This document shows positions 26,632 to 35,225 of a DNA stretch of 42,319 nt, one piece after another. The notes below the pieces were generated by a model. That model searched no databases. It was not told where the DNA came from and was given only the letters and a program-made list of their open reading frames with translations. A program made the position numbers and the translations under genes. Source of the stretch: Candidatus Neptunochlamydia vexilliferae (GTDB lineage: Bacteria > Chlamydiota > Chlamydiia > Chlamydiales > Simkaniaceae); NCBI RefSeq assembly GCF_015356785.1, contig NZ_JAAEJV010000014.1, positions 1-42,319 of the forward strand. The letters run 5' to 3'. The first letter of the stretch is position 1. Each line of letters opens with the position of its first letter.

Positions 26632-27987
26632 ATGAAACGGGAACAGTGGAAGTCACGTCTTGGATTTATATGGGCGGCGGTAGGCTCAGCGATTGGGCTG
26701 GGGAGCATCTGGCGCTTCCCCTATGTGATGGGGGAGAATGGGGGAGCGACCTTTGTTTTTCTCTACTTGATCTGTCTTCTGGTTGTCGGGTTTCCTGTCT
26801 TGGTTTCAGAAATTTTAATTGGGCGCAAAGCGCAACTTAACCCTTCAGGTTCCTTCAAGCAAATTGGGCGTCACCGGGGATGGCAAGGAGCGGGAAAGAT
26901 GACCATCTTCACCGGCTTTTTGGTCAGCTCCTTTTATGCGACAGTCGCTGGATGGGCGCTCGGCTATTTGGTCCAGGCGGTTTTGGGCAAGCTCTCCGGC
27001 TTAAACTCAAGCGGTGCGGCAACGGCCCACTTCAAAGCCTTTACCGCTTCTCCTCTTTGGGGAGTGGGTGTACTGATTGCCTTTTTATCGTTGGCCTTTT
27101 TGATCCTCTATACGGGGGTGCGCAAAGGGATCGAAGCGGGCAATAAGATCATGATGCCCCTTCTCTTTTTTGTTTTACTTTTCCTCGCAGTGCGGGGGCT
27201 CATGATGCCAGGGGGAGAGGCGGGTCTTGCCTTTGTCTTTAAGCCCGACTGGTCGGAGGTGACCCCTCTGGCAATCCTCCTTGCCCTGGGACAGGCCTTC
27301 TTTTCTTTAAGCTTGGGACAGGGGACGATGGTCACCTATGGGAGCTACTTAGGCAAAAAGGAAAATATTCCGGGAACCTGTGTGCCGATCACCCTGTTTG
27401 GGATCATTGTCTCGATGCTCGCGGGAATTGCCATTTTTACGATCGTCTTTTCTGCCGGCCTGTCTCCGGCATCGGGGGAGAGCTTGATGTTTGAAACGTT
27501 GCCGATCGTCTTTTCCCAGATCTCGGGAGGCTACTTGATGAGTATCCTCTTTTTCCTCCTCCTTGTTTTAGCGGCGCTCACCTCTCAGATCTCGGCGATG
27601 GAGCCGCTGATTGCTTACCTGATCGACGCAAAAAAATGGAAGCGCCACCGCGCAGCTTCCTTTACAGGGGGAGCCGTTTTTCTTGTGGCCCTTCCGTGCA
27701 CCTTGTCGTTTGGGCCGTGGAGCGGGTTTACCATTTTTGGGATGAATTTTTTCAATCTTCTTCTCTATGTGTCCCTGAATATCTTGATTCCTCTTGGGGG
27801 GCTGTGTGCTGCCTTGCTTGTGGGGTGGCGGTGGACCTTTAAGCGGGCCTTCCCCCATCTTCAAGAGGGGGCAGAGGGGCTCTTTGGGAGTTATCCTTCT
27901 CTAAAGTGGTACTTTGAGATCAGTATCAGATATCTTGCCCCTCTCATGGTTGTCATTATTATGCTTGATGCGTTAGGTATATTTTAA
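26632..27987 (+). CDS. SNF-family sodium-dependent transporter
   Basis: 451 residues and about 11-12 hydrophobic segments. The neurotransmitter:sodium symporter signature lies at residues 8-40 (G-F-I-W-A-A-V-G-S-A-I-G-L-G-S-I-W-R-F-P-Y). The unwound TM1 and G-E-N-G-G-A-x-F block for sodium and substrate binding are intact. Bacterial members take up amino acids. Only four bases separate it from the preceding LtaS-like gene, and its TAA overlaps the next gene's ATG (TAATG), so it sits inside a sulfatase-fold operon and may supply or respond to the same envelope process. Confidence 0.92.
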   Translation: MKREQWKSRLGFIWAAVGSAIGLGSIWRFPYVMGENGGATFVFLYLICLLVVGFPVLVSEILIGRKAQLNPSGSFKQIGRHRGWQGAGKMTIFTGFLVSSFYATVAGWALGYLVQAVLGKLSGLNSSGAATAHFKAFTASPLWGVGVLIAFLSLAFLILYTGVRKGIEAGNKIMMPLLFFVLLFLAVRGLMMPGGEAGLAFVFKPDWSEVTPLAILLALGQAFFSLSLGQGTMVTYGSYLGKKENIPGTCVPITLFGIIVSMLAGIAIFTIVFSAGLSPASGESLMFETLPIVFSQISGGYLMSILFFLLLVLAALTSQISAMEPLIAYLIDAKKWKRHRAASFTGGAVFLVALPCTLSFGPWSGFTIFGMNFFNLLLYVSLNILIPLGGLCAALLVGWRWTFKRAFPHLQEGAEGLFGSYPSLKWYFEISIRYLAPLMVVIIMLDALGIF

Positions 27988-30383
27988 TGCTGAGTCTTTT
28001 ATTCGCTCGCCTCTTTATCAGGCGGGACTTTAGTATCCTGGGGATCTTACAGGAACTGGGAGCTGCGATGCAGCTTGCCCTTGTCCCTTGGCTGGCTCCT
28101 GCCCTAGAGCTTTTGGTTTTATATGACGCCTATATCGATAAGAAGATGGGATTTCGCTTGGGAAGCGGCTCTTTTCCTCTCCTTTTTCAGCTCGGGGAGT
28201 TTAAGGACTCGGCCAAAGCGATCGGAATCTTCCGTGTCCTCCCTCTTTTTTTAGGGGTGACGGCTCTCTCCCTTTTTTTTCATCCCTTCACCCCTTGGCT
28301 TCTTGTTTTGGGACTTGTTCCAGCTCAAAAAGAGAGTCTTATCCTCATATGGGAAAAGGAGCTTTTCCAAAAGCTCTTCAAACCTAAAAAGAAAAACTTT
28401 CTTCCCTTCATCAAACGGGAACTTCTTTCTAAAAATGAGATTTCAAGTGCCCCCTCAATTGACTACCCCCTTCTTCGTTATACGGCCGGCTTTAAGGGGG
28501 AGCGCACGTTTAATATTAGGCTAGAACCCGGGGAAAAACCCCATGTGATTTTCCTCTTTTTTGAGTCGCTCCGCGCCAAAGATTTTCGGGAAGAGGTGAC
28601 CCCGAACCTCTGCGCGTTGGCAAAGAAGAGTCATGTTTTTTCTAACTTCTATTCGAACTCGGTTTTGACTTTCCGCGCTTTTTATACCGCGCTCTATGGC
28701 CTCCCGTACTCGCTCGGGACAAAGACAGGGCTTGAGCTCAACCTCCCCACTGTGGGCCTTCCAGAGCTGTTTCATGAGCGGGGCTATGAGACCAACTTTT
28801 TTACTGGCGCTTCTTGGTCTCTGGGTGGGGTGGATCATTTTTTAAAGAGAAGGGCAGTCACACGGGTGATTGATAAAAAGGATTTTTCCAGCGAAGCGCT
28901 TGGAAGCTCCTGGGGGATTGAGGATGGATATCTTTTGAACGGTGTGGCAGACCACTTGGAAAGACACCAAGAGGTCCCTCAGTTCTATACCTTGTTCACG
29001 ATTACCTCTCATCACCCATGGCAGGTTCCTAAGAGTTATAAGGGGCCAAATTTTGAAGAGGTAGGGGGAGAGTATTATCCCCAATATCTCCAGACGCTCC
29101 ACTACACCGATGGATGTGTGGGTCACTTTATTGGGGAGCTAAAACGGCGGGGGGTTTTGAAAAACACCCTCCTTTTTATTATGGGAGACCATGGGATGGT
29201 GGTCGAAGATGGCGCTTACGAGTACAATCGGGGCAACCGGAAGGAAAACTTCCATGTCCCCTTACTGATCTATGGGGAGGGGAAGATCGAAACCCCACAA
29301 AAAAGCGATGTACTGGCTTCTCAGTGCGACCTCCTTCCGACGGTCATGGACCTTTTCGGGTGGCAAGGGTACCAGCATGGAATCGGGCGCTCCCTTCTCC
29401 GCAAAGAAAGAGAGCCTCGGATTTTTTATCATAACCCTAGCTACTTGGAGGCGGACCTCTGCACACGCAAAGAAGATGAAGTGCTCGAGGGGAAAGCCCC
29501 TGTTTTAGATGCATTCCGGGAGATGATAGGAGGGCTCTATCGGGGTAAGCGACTCGCTCCCCCCTCTTTTGATAAAAAAGATCCTCCTCTAGCACTTATG
29601 TTTACCGCCTACGATGATCAGAAAATCGATGATGCCATACTTTCTAAGGTAAGCCCGGAGGTGACCACCTTTCACCTAACAAACTCCTATCGAGTCACCG
29701 ACGCAGGGATGGAGACCTTATTAAAGCGGTGCCCAGCCCTTATCGAGATCAATGTGTCGGGGTGTCTTCTTTTAACGGACAAATGGCTCTATGCTCTTCC
29801 CCAAACCCTCCATGAGCTCAATGTATCAGGATTTGACTTAGAAACACTCGATGCCCCGATCAAAGGACTCCACACCCTTAACATCCAAGAAACACCGATC
29901 AAATCGCTCAAAAAATTGCCGAAGCTCTTTCCCTATCTTTCTTGTCTGTACCTCTCTTATACCCACCTTACTGCCGAAGGAATTCGGGAAGTGATCGATG
30001 CCCTTCCTCTTTCAAAACTTGACCTCGTTGACTGCGAGGGGCTCACAGATGAAGAAGCGTTCACCCTTTTTGCTCCCCACCCCACTCTCCGTTTTCTTAA
30101 ATTGACGAATTGCGCGCAGCTTACCGATCACCTTTTCACACAAATCGAAGAGACATCTCTTAGACACCTTCGCTTAACCTCGGTTCCCCATCTCACCAAC
30201 CGAGGGCTAGAGGCTCTTCTCAAGCTCCCTCTCGATGTCCTCAGGGTGAGTGGATGCCCTAACCTGACAGCAGAAAGTCCCGCTATCGTCCACAAGTATG
30301 CCGATGCGTTTGTCGATCTCTCGGTTCATCAATATGTGATGACAGCTCAAAAAAAAATGGCGGGAAAAAAAGAGAGTGTTTAA
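27987..30383 (+). CDS. LtaS-like sulfatase-fold enzyme fused to C-terminal leucine-rich repeats
   Basis: 798 residues in three parts: a hydrophobic N-terminus (1-120), a sulfatase-fold domain (about 165-530) and leucine-rich repeats (about 555-775). The catalytic domain is a paralogue of the 24666 gene, keeping Glu193 (F-F-E-S), Thr228 (N-S-V-L-T-F-R), H-H-P-W and Asp401-His402 (G-D-H-G). The repeats have the cysteine-containing type L-x-x-L-x-V-S-G-C-x-x-L-T-D seen in eukaryotic F-box/AMN1-like proteins, about seven to eight units. The join follows an R-G-K-R-L-A-P segment that matches the paralogue's C-terminal end (S-E-K-R-I-V-P), so the repeats were added at its end. The periplasmic catalytic side implies that the repeats are also outside the cytoplasm. 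Confidence 0.85.
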   Translation: MLSLLFARLFIRRDFSILGILQELGAAMQLALVPWLAPALELLVLYDAYIDKKMGFRLGSGSFPLLFQLGEFKDSAKAIGIFRVLPLFLGVTALSLFFHPFTPWLLVLGLVPAQKESLILIWEKELFQKLFKPKKKNFLPFIKRELLSKNEISSAPSIDYPLLRYTAGFKGERTFNIRLEPGEKPHVIFLFFESLRAKDFREEVTPNLCALAKKSHVFSNFYSNSVLTFRAFYTALYGLPYSLGTKTGLELNLPTVGLPELFHERGYETNFFTGASWSLGGVDHFLKRRAVTRVIDKKDFSSEALGSSWGIEDGYLLNGVADHLERHQEVPQFYTLFTITSHHPWQVPKSYKGPNFEEVGGEYYPQYLQTLHYTDGCVGHFIGELKRRGVLKNTLLFIMGDHGMVVEDGAYEYNRGNRKENFHVPLLIYGEGKIETPQKSDVLASQCDLLPTVMDLFGWQGYQHGIGRSLLRKEREPRIFYHNPSYLEADLCTRKEDEVLEGKAPVLDAFREMIGGLYRGKRLAPPSFDKKDPPLALMFTAYDDQKIDDAILSKVSPEVTTFHLTNSYRVTDAGMETLLKRCPALIEINVSGCLLLTDKWLYALPQTLHELNVSGFDLETLDAPIKGLHTLNIQETPIKSLKKLPKLFPYLSCLYLSYTHLTAEGIREVIDALPLSKLDLVDCEGLTDEEAFTLFAPHPTLRFLKLTNCAQLTDHLFTQIEETSLRHLRLTSVPHLTNRGLEALLKLPLDVLRVSGCPNLTAESPAIVHKYADAFVDLSVHQYVMTAQKKMAGKKESV

Positions 30384-30407
30384 CATAGGTGAAAACTCGA
30401 GTTAAAA

Positions 30408-31289
30408 ATGCTACGTTACCTCCTTCTCTTAATGGCGATGACTGTTTTGGGATTTTCCCAAAACAAGGCCGAAGATTTGCGCATTTTGCAACTCCTCCCT
30501 GATATTGCCCATCCCCCCTTAGTCAACCCCTGCATTCCCCAAGATTTCACCTTAGGGATGAAGGAAGGAGGTTATTACTGGGGAACCAAGAGCAATACTG
30601 CAGATTACTTTGCCGATACGAGCACCCTTAAAGGGTGTCTGATCCGCGCCCAAATTTCGACCAAGGTCGCTCAGCTCGGCTTTGACCGCTTTTCTTGCGA
30701 TGCCAACACTCACGACCTGGCGGCTGCCGGCTTTACCGGGATCAAAATGCAGCGAGGGAAGTGGGGGATTTTCCCCTATCGGGAGCTCCATGCTAAAGGG
30801 CCGAAAGGGCGCCACTACTACCAGATGTGGGTGGGGCTCAACACCGAAGAGGGGACCACCCTTTGCTTCCAGTTTATCTACCCCGAGTATCTGAACGAGC
30901 CAACCCAAAACCAAAAAAGCATCTGGAGAGACTTTGTCAGCAAAACAGCTTTTTTAAGCATGAAAGATCTTCTGATTGCCCGAGGGGTTTTTCCCGATAT
31001 GGAGCAAATCTCCTTTTCAGCCTTTAAACGGCGGTGTGACCAAAAGTTCTTCATCCAAATGGAAGGAGAGGTTTCTCATCTCAAAGTTGTGGGGGTGGCG
31101 GAGACTCCCTTTAATCTCGCTCTTCCTCTAGTGGAGATCGAGTCGCTCGTTACCTGCGCCGGCCATGAACCAAGTTCTGAAAAGGTTCAGATTCCCTACA
31201 ACGTCGTTGATCACTTCCCCTTCGAGATAAAGATGCTCTCTCCCACTTCCTTCCAGGAAGGAGACAACTACCTACTATTTATCCCTTAA
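30408..31289 (+). CDS. Secreted protein of unknown function (293 aa)
   Basis: An N-terminal signal peptide (L-R-Y-L-L-L-L-M-A-M-T-V-L-G-F-S) is followed by a soluble domain with six or more Cys residues, consistent with disulfide bonds in the periplasm. I do not recognise a family. It lies 24 bases after the LtaS-LRR gene in the same direction, with its own AGGTG-like site. It probably belongs to the same operon, which ends at the hairpin at 31309. Confidence 0.75.
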   Translation: MLRYLLLLMAMTVLGFSQNKAEDLRILQLLPDIAHPPLVNPCIPQDFTLGMKEGGYYWGTKSNTADYFADTSTLKGCLIRAQISTKVAQLGFDRFSCDANTHDLAAAGFTGIKMQRGKWGIFPYRELHAKGPKGRHYYQMWVGLNTEEGTTLCFQFIYPEYLNEPTQNQKSIWRDFVSKTAFLSMKDLLIARGVFPDMEQISFSAFKRRCDQKFFIQMEGEVSHLKVVGVAETPFNLALPLVEIESLVTCAGHEPSSEKVQIPYNVVDHFPFEIKMLSPTSFQEGDNYLLFIP

Positions 31290-31308
31290 TGGGGTAGATT
31301 GATGGTCA

Positions 31309-31354
31309 TTTAACCCTACTTAAATTACATGCACGTAATTTGAGTAGGGTTAAA
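31309..31354. terminator. Long hairpin between convergent genes, likely bidirectional terminator
   Basis: TTTAACCCTACT (31309-31320) plus AAATTAC (31322-31328) pair with GTAATTT (31335-31341) and AGTAGGGTTAAA (31343-31354). This gives a 20-bp stem with one T-G pair and a 6-base loop. The right arm overlaps the PspC stop codon. There is no long T tract, so termination is inferred from position between convergent genes. Confidence 0.6.
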
Positions 31355-31748
31355 GAGGTTTTTCGGGGATGATCACGGCGCCAACGATGTAGGCGATGAT
31401 CACGGGAAAAAAGCCGGTAAGGACCATAGCGACAAGGGCTACGATCCGGACGATCGTCGGGTCGATCGAAAGAGCCTCGGCAACGCCCGCGCAGATCCCA
31501 GCAATCTTCCTCCCTTCTAACGAGCGGTAGAGCCGCTTGCAGTCATACTGGATGTAGTTCGTAGGGCCAAGCGGCATCAGGATCCATGCAATAAAATAGG
31601 CAATTAGAAGGGGTAAGACCCCCGTAAAAATGCAGAGGAAAACAAGGAGGAGGCGGATCACCGTCGCGTCCATTCCGAGGAAGTGTCCCAGGCCGCCACA
31701 GACCCCTCCAATTTTCTTGTCCCACCGATCTCTATATAACCGTCTCAT
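31350..31748 (-). CDS. Tandem PspC-domain membrane protein
   Basis: 132 residues made of two PspC domains. The first (about 1-60) has K-K-I-G-G-V-C-G-G-L-G-H-F and the second (about 70-130) R-K-I-A-G-I-C-A-G-V-A-E-A, each with a following hydrophobic segment. PspC proteins are inner-membrane sensors in the phage-shock envelope stress response; two-domain forms without pspA nearby also occur, and no other psp gene is seen here. It is a single gene, 24 bases after the pseudouridine synthase stop. Confidence 0.88.
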   Translation of the reverse strand: MRRLYRDRWDKKIGGVCGGLGHFLGMDATVIRLLLVFLCIFTGVLPLLIAYFIAWILMPLGPTNYIQYDCKRLYRSLEGRKIAGICAGVAEALSIDPTIVRIVALVAMVLTGFFPVIIAYIVGAVIIPEKPL

Positions 31749-31772
31749 ACGCTTATTATCCCTAAAGCACCT

Positions 31773-32555
31773 TTAAAAGGGAACAGGGGATTCGAAGTGC
31801 ATTGATTTTCCCGTGATGGGATGGGTAAATGCGAGGCAGCAGGCATGTAGGTGGAGGCGGTGACTACCGGTATCTCCATACTTTTGGTCTCCTAGGATGG
31901 GAAAGGTGGCCGCAAGCGCTTGGGCGCGGATCTGGTTCTTCTTCCCCGTCTCGAGGGTAAACTCGATCGCAGTTGTTTTTCCCCGAGTCTCAAGGACCTT
32001 ATAGTGGGTGATCGCCATGTCTCCCTTTGGGTGGGGGCGGACGAAGTAATTTTGATCTTCTTTCAGACGACACTTCCAGGTTCCCTCTCCCTCGAGACGC
32101 CCACGGACGATTGCCCGGTACTGCCTATGGATCGAGTGAGCGTGGAACTGCTCTTTCAGCTTTTCCCACGCCTCTTCGGTCAGTGCCATGACCATCACCC
32201 CCGAGGTTTCCCGATCAAGGCGGTGGACGGGGAAAGCCCGTCGGTAGTGCTTTTTCATCACCCCATGGACCGTATTTTCACTGTCGAACGCAGCAGCAAC
32301 ACTTAAAACCCCTTCGGGTTTATTGACCACAACGAGGTCACGATCCTCATAGAGCACCTCGATATCTAGATCGAGGAACTTTTGCTTTTCCTTAAGGGTA
32401 ATCGTTGCCCCTTCTCCGATCGTTTCATTGGGGAGCTTGATCTTTTTTCCATCGACGAAGATGCGCCCATTTTTCACCCACTTGCGCAGGGTCGAGCGGG
32501 AGCTCTCGGGAAATTCTAAGACAAGGCGTTCTAAAAGTAATTGCTTTCCTTCCAT
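31773..32555 (-). CDS. RluA-family pseudouridine synthase
   Basis: 260 residues from the ATG at 32553-32555. An N-terminal S4 RNA-binding domain (about 5-52) precedes the catalytic domain; the catalytic Asp is Asp114 in H-R-L-D-R-E-T-S-G. It isomerises uridine in rRNA or tRNA; the target cannot be told from sequence. A longer frame opens with TTG at 32621, but a strong promoter at 32563-32591 lies inside that extension, so the shorter start is chosen. The mRNA is then leaderless. Confidence 0.9.
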   Translation of the reverse strand: MEGKQLLLERLVLEFPESSRSTLRKWVKNGRIFVDGKKIKLPNETIGEGATITLKEKQKFLDLDIEVLYEDRDLVVVNKPEGVLSVAAAFDSENTVHGVMKKHYRRAFPVHRLDRETSGVMVMALTEEAWEKLKEQFHAHSIHRQYRAIVRGRLEGEGTWKCRLKEDQNYFVRPHPKGDMAITHYKVLETRGKTTAIEFTLETGKKNQIRAQALAATFPILGDQKYGDTGSHRLHLHACCLAFTHPITGKSMHFESPVPF

Positions 32556-32562
32556 GGGGAGA

Positions 32563-32591
32563 AATATAGCAGAAAACAGAACTTTTGACAA
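32563..32591 (-). promoter_or_regulatory. Leaderless promoter of the pseudouridine synthase gene
   Basis: Minus strand: TTGTCA (32586-32591), 17-base spacer, TGC then TATATT (32563-32568), seven bases before the ATG. A transcript would start at or one base before the start codon. Confidence 0.6.
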
Positions 32592-32653
32592 GAAATCTCT
32601 CCAGAAAATAAAGTACGGCAAGAGGAGCCAGGATAATATTAAAGAAAAAATTT

Positions 32654-32986
32654 GTGAACTTCTCTTGTTCTTCGGAAGAAGATCTTTCCATAGCCTCCGA
32701 CGAGCCTGGCTTGAGTGTCTATGAAGAGGGGAAGAGCTTTGTTGTGGAGGCGGCCCTTCCTGGGATTAGCGCCGATGCGATAGAGGTGACCCAGGCCGAT
32801 ACCTACCTCCTCATCGAGGGGGAGCGAAAAGAAGAGGAAAAAGAGCGGAAATATTACCGTCGCGCCACCGAGGATTTTTCCTACCGGGTCCCCCTCTCCA
32901 AAAAGGTCGATATGGACGAAGAGCCTGAGGTGACTTTTGAAGAGGGGATGATGCGGATCATCTTTCAGACAAAGGGGAAAAAATGA
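32654..32986 (+). CDS. Small heat-shock protein, Hsp20/alpha-crystallin family
   Basis: 110 residues from a GTG. The alpha-crystallin domain fills residues 17-108: Y-E-E-G-K-S-F-V-V-E-A-A-L-P-G-I near 22-37, then Y-L-L-I-E-G-E-R-K, and a final beta strand. Such proteins hold unfolding proteins as oligomers. The N-terminal arm is short (about 18 residues) and no I-x-I/V motif is seen at the C-terminus, so its assembly may be reduced. The start is uncertain because no good ribosome binding site is present. It is divergent from the pseudouridine synthase gene. Confidence 0.85.
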   Translation: MNFSCSSEEDLSIASDEPGLSVYEEGKSFVVEAALPGISADAIEVTQADTYLLIEGERKEEEKERKYYRRATEDFSYRVPLSKKVDMDEEPEVTFEEGMMRIIFQTKGKK

Positions 32987-33053
32987 CAAAAGTTAGCAGT
33001 GTTTGGAAGTTATTTTTGATGCAAGTTGTGCCCAGATTTTTAGTTCAGTTTGC

Positions 33054-33071
33054 GTTCTCAAAATTGAGAAC
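33054..33071. promoter_or_regulatory. Short palindrome upstream of the DJ-1/PfpI gene
   Basis: GTTCTCAA and TTGAGAAC are 8-base inverted arms separated by AA, 50 bases before the ATG at 33122. It could be an operator. The rest of 32987-33121 shows only an AGAGGAT ribosome binding site close to the start. Confidence 0.4.
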
Positions 33072-33121
33072 ATTGTCCAGAAGACAAGGCGAAATTTTTA
33101 GAAGGCAAAGAGGATAAAAAG

Positions 33122-33652
33122 ATGGGTCAAAAGGTATCAAAAATAGCTTCCAAACGCTGCCTGGTTCTTGTTCACGATATTTTTGAAGACTCAGAGCTTC
33201 TCTATCCGGTGATTCGGATGCAAGAAGAGGGGATCGAGGTGGTCATTGCAGGAGAGGAAAAGAGGACCTATCTCGGCAAGCATGGCTACCCCTCCAAAAG
33301 CGCGATCACTTTTAAAGAGATGGAAGCGGGGGAGTTTGATGGCGTTTTCATTCCAGGAGGATTTTCTCCCGATAAGCTCCGGCGGGTTCCCGAAGTCCTT
33401 AAACTCGTTCAAGAAATGGACCAGGCCGAGAAAATGATCGCCTTTATCTGTCATGGAGGGTGGGTGCCCATCTCCGCAAAGATCCTCAAGGGGCGGGCGG
33501 CAACAGGAACTGTGGCGATTAAGGATGATCTCGAAAACGCAGGGGCGATTTGGAAGGATGAACCCGTTGTGATCGATGGGAATCTCATCAGCTCCCGCAC
33601 CCCTAAAGACCTTCCCCCCTTTGGAAAAGCAATCGTTGAGGCACTCACTTGA
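33122..33652 (+). CDS. DJ-1/PfpI superfamily protein
   Basis: 176 residues, the length of PfpI/YhbO-type proteins. The nucleophilic elbow A-F-I-C-H-G-G has Cys110 and His111, and the F-I-P-G-G-F-S-P-D block is at 77-85. Members act on stress-damaged proteins (glyoxalase or deglycase activity has been debated) or as peptidases when hexameric. The sequence alone does not choose between these. The stop TGA overlaps the next gene's TTG start, so the two are coupled. Confidence 0.88.
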   Translation: MGQKVSKIASKRCLVLVHDIFEDSELLYPVIRMQEEGIEVVIAGEEKRTYLGKHGYPSKSAITFKEMEAGEFDGVFIPGGFSPDKLRRVPEVLKLVQEMDQAEKMIAFICHGGWVPISAKILKGRAATGTVAIKDDLENAGAIWKDEPVVIDGNLISSRTPKDLPPFGKAIVEALT

Positions 33653-34149
33653 TCCGAAAAACTCTCCTCCTCCTCTTTGTTCCTTTGTTCCTCATGGCTC
33701 AAGACAAGCCTCCCATAGAAGAGCCGAAGCTCCTCAATGTAGGGATGGGGGTTTTTAACATTGTGAGGAATACAAAGAGCCTCCTCTTCCAGGTCGAATA
33801 CCGCTCGGACTACGCTTTTTATAGGAATTCACGTCTTTTTTTCCGTCCCCTGGTTGGGGTGATGGCAACCACCACAGGCTCAGCCTATTTTTATGGGGGG
33901 ATCGCCTTTGATATTTTTCTCTTTCCCCAGCTCGTCTTTACCCCGAGCTTTGCCCCAGGGATCTACATCAAGGGGGGAGGGATGGAGCTAGGTCTCCCTC
34001 TCGAGTTCCGCTCTTCTGCAGAGCTCTCTTACCGGTTCAAAAAAAGGTCCCGTTTTGGGGCGATGTTCTACCACATTTCGAATGCTAGTCTTGGGTTCAG
34101 AAACCCTGGCACTGAGTGCCTTGTATTCTTCTACTCAATTCCTCTTTGA
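33649..34149 (+). CDS. pagL: Lipid A 3-O-deacylase, PagL family
   Basis: 166 residues from a TTG that overlaps the preceding stop (TTGA). A signal peptide (R-K-T-L-L-L-L-F-V-P-L-F-L-M-A-Q) is followed by beta strands typical of an 8-stranded outer-membrane barrel. The catalytic pattern H-x-S-N is at His142-Ser144, with Glu156 14 residues after the His, the same spacing as His126/Ser128/Glu140 in Pseudomonas PagL as I recall it. PagL removes the 3-position acyl chain from lipid A and so alters recognition by host receptors. This is a strong motif match for so short a protein. Confidence 0.85.
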   Translation: MIRKTLLLLFVPLFLMAQDKPPIEEPKLLNVGMGVFNIVRNTKSLLFQVEYRSDYAFYRNSRLFFRPLVGVMATTTGSAYFYGGIAFDIFLFPQLVFTPSFAPGIYIKGGGMELGLPLEFRSSAELSYRFKKRSRFGAMFYHISNASLGFRNPGTECLVFFYSIPL

Positions 34150-34223
34150 TAAAAAAACTCCCCCCATTTTAAAATAAATATAGGGGACCGTTACTTGTGA
34201 CTACTATCTAAGGGGGGAAACGT

Positions 34224-35186
34224 ATGGGGAAGCAGCCTTCATTTAGGCCATTTCCGCTATTTACAGGGCGGCATGCTCAGACGATCACAGCATCTTTTTT
34301 ACCATTTACCCGCCGCTTACCATCGATTACCCGTTTTGTCCATCTTCCTGATGGAGAAAGGATTGCAATGGAGGTGAGCACTCCCAAAGGGTGGAAAGAA
34401 AGTGATCCTACCGTGGTGATGATCCATGGTCTTTGTGGGTGTCACCGCTCTTCTTACCTTGTGCGGATGACCCGTAAGCTTTATCGCCAAGGGATCCGCG
34501 CCATTCGGGTGAACCTTAGAGGGTGTGGAAGTGGAAAAGAGTATGGGAAAAAGCTCTACCATGCCGATGCAAGCGAAGACATGTATCTCACCCTTAAGGA
34601 AATTCAGCGGGATGCACCTCACTCTCCCGTGACGGTGGTTGGTTTTTCTCTTGGGGGGAACATTATCCTCAAGATGGCAGGAGAATATGAGGAAAAGATC
34701 GAAAGTCTTGTCACTAAGATTATTGCGGTTAACCCTCCCCTTGATCTAGGTTCCAGCATTGCGCACCTTAGCAAAAACCGGTTCTACGAACGTTACTTTA
34801 TGAGCGCTCTTCGAGAGGAGGTTACCTTTCGTCATGAGACCTTTGAGGCTTTGCCTCCGATTCGGATTTCTCCCGAGATGACCCTTCTTGAGTTTGACGA
34901 GCTTTATATTGCTCCACAGTCGGGGCAAGAAAATGCTGCGGAGTACTATCAGGCTTGTAGTTCGGGGCGGCTCATTCATAAAATCACCGTTCCCTGCCAC
35001 CTTCTTTTTGCCCGTGATGATCCCATTGTTGATTGCCATGTTTTAGAAGGGATCGATCTTCCCGAGCAGATTGAGGTTCTCATTACCGAGAAGGGGGGAC
35101 ATCTTGGGTATCTAGGGATGCCAGGGAAAGAGGGAGGTTTTCACTGGATGGATGGGCTCCTTCTTCGCTGGATTTCTCAGCATTAA
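34224..35186 (+). CDS. Alpha/beta hydrolase, YheT-like
   Basis: 320 residues, the length of the YheT/EMB8 group. The opening P-L-F-T-G-R-H-A-Q-T is a hallmark of the family. The catalytic triad can be read as Ser142 in G-F-S-L-G-G, Asp in F-A-R-D-D-P-I-V-D, and His in E-K-G-G-H-L-G. Oxyanion residues lie around I-H-G-L-C-G (68-73). Substrates are unknown, probably a lipid or ester. An AAGGGGGG ribosome binding site is present. It is a single gene. Confidence 0.92.
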   Translation: MGKQPSFRPFPLFTGRHAQTITASFLPFTRRLPSITRFVHLPDGERIAMEVSTPKGWKESDPTVVMIHGLCGCHRSSYLVRMTRKLYRQGIRAIRVNLRGCGSGKEYGKKLYHADASEDMYLTLKEIQRDAPHSPVTVVGFSLGGNIILKMAGEYEEKIESLVTKIIAVNPPLDLGSSIAHLSKNRFYERYFMSALREEVTFRHETFEALPPIRISPEMTLLEFDELYIAPQSGQENAAEYYQACSSGRLIHKITVPCHLLFARDDPIVDCHVLEGIDLPEQIEVLITEKGGHLGYLGMPGKEGGFHWMDGLLLRWISQH

Positions 35187-35225
35187 TATAGTGGTTTATT
35201 TCCTTTAAAAATAATTAAAGCTTCC

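Noticed and set aside
32556-32621. Longer pseudouridine synthase start at TTG 32621
   Set aside because: A strong -35/-10 pair lies within the extension, and the S4 domain begins after the internal ATG at 32555.
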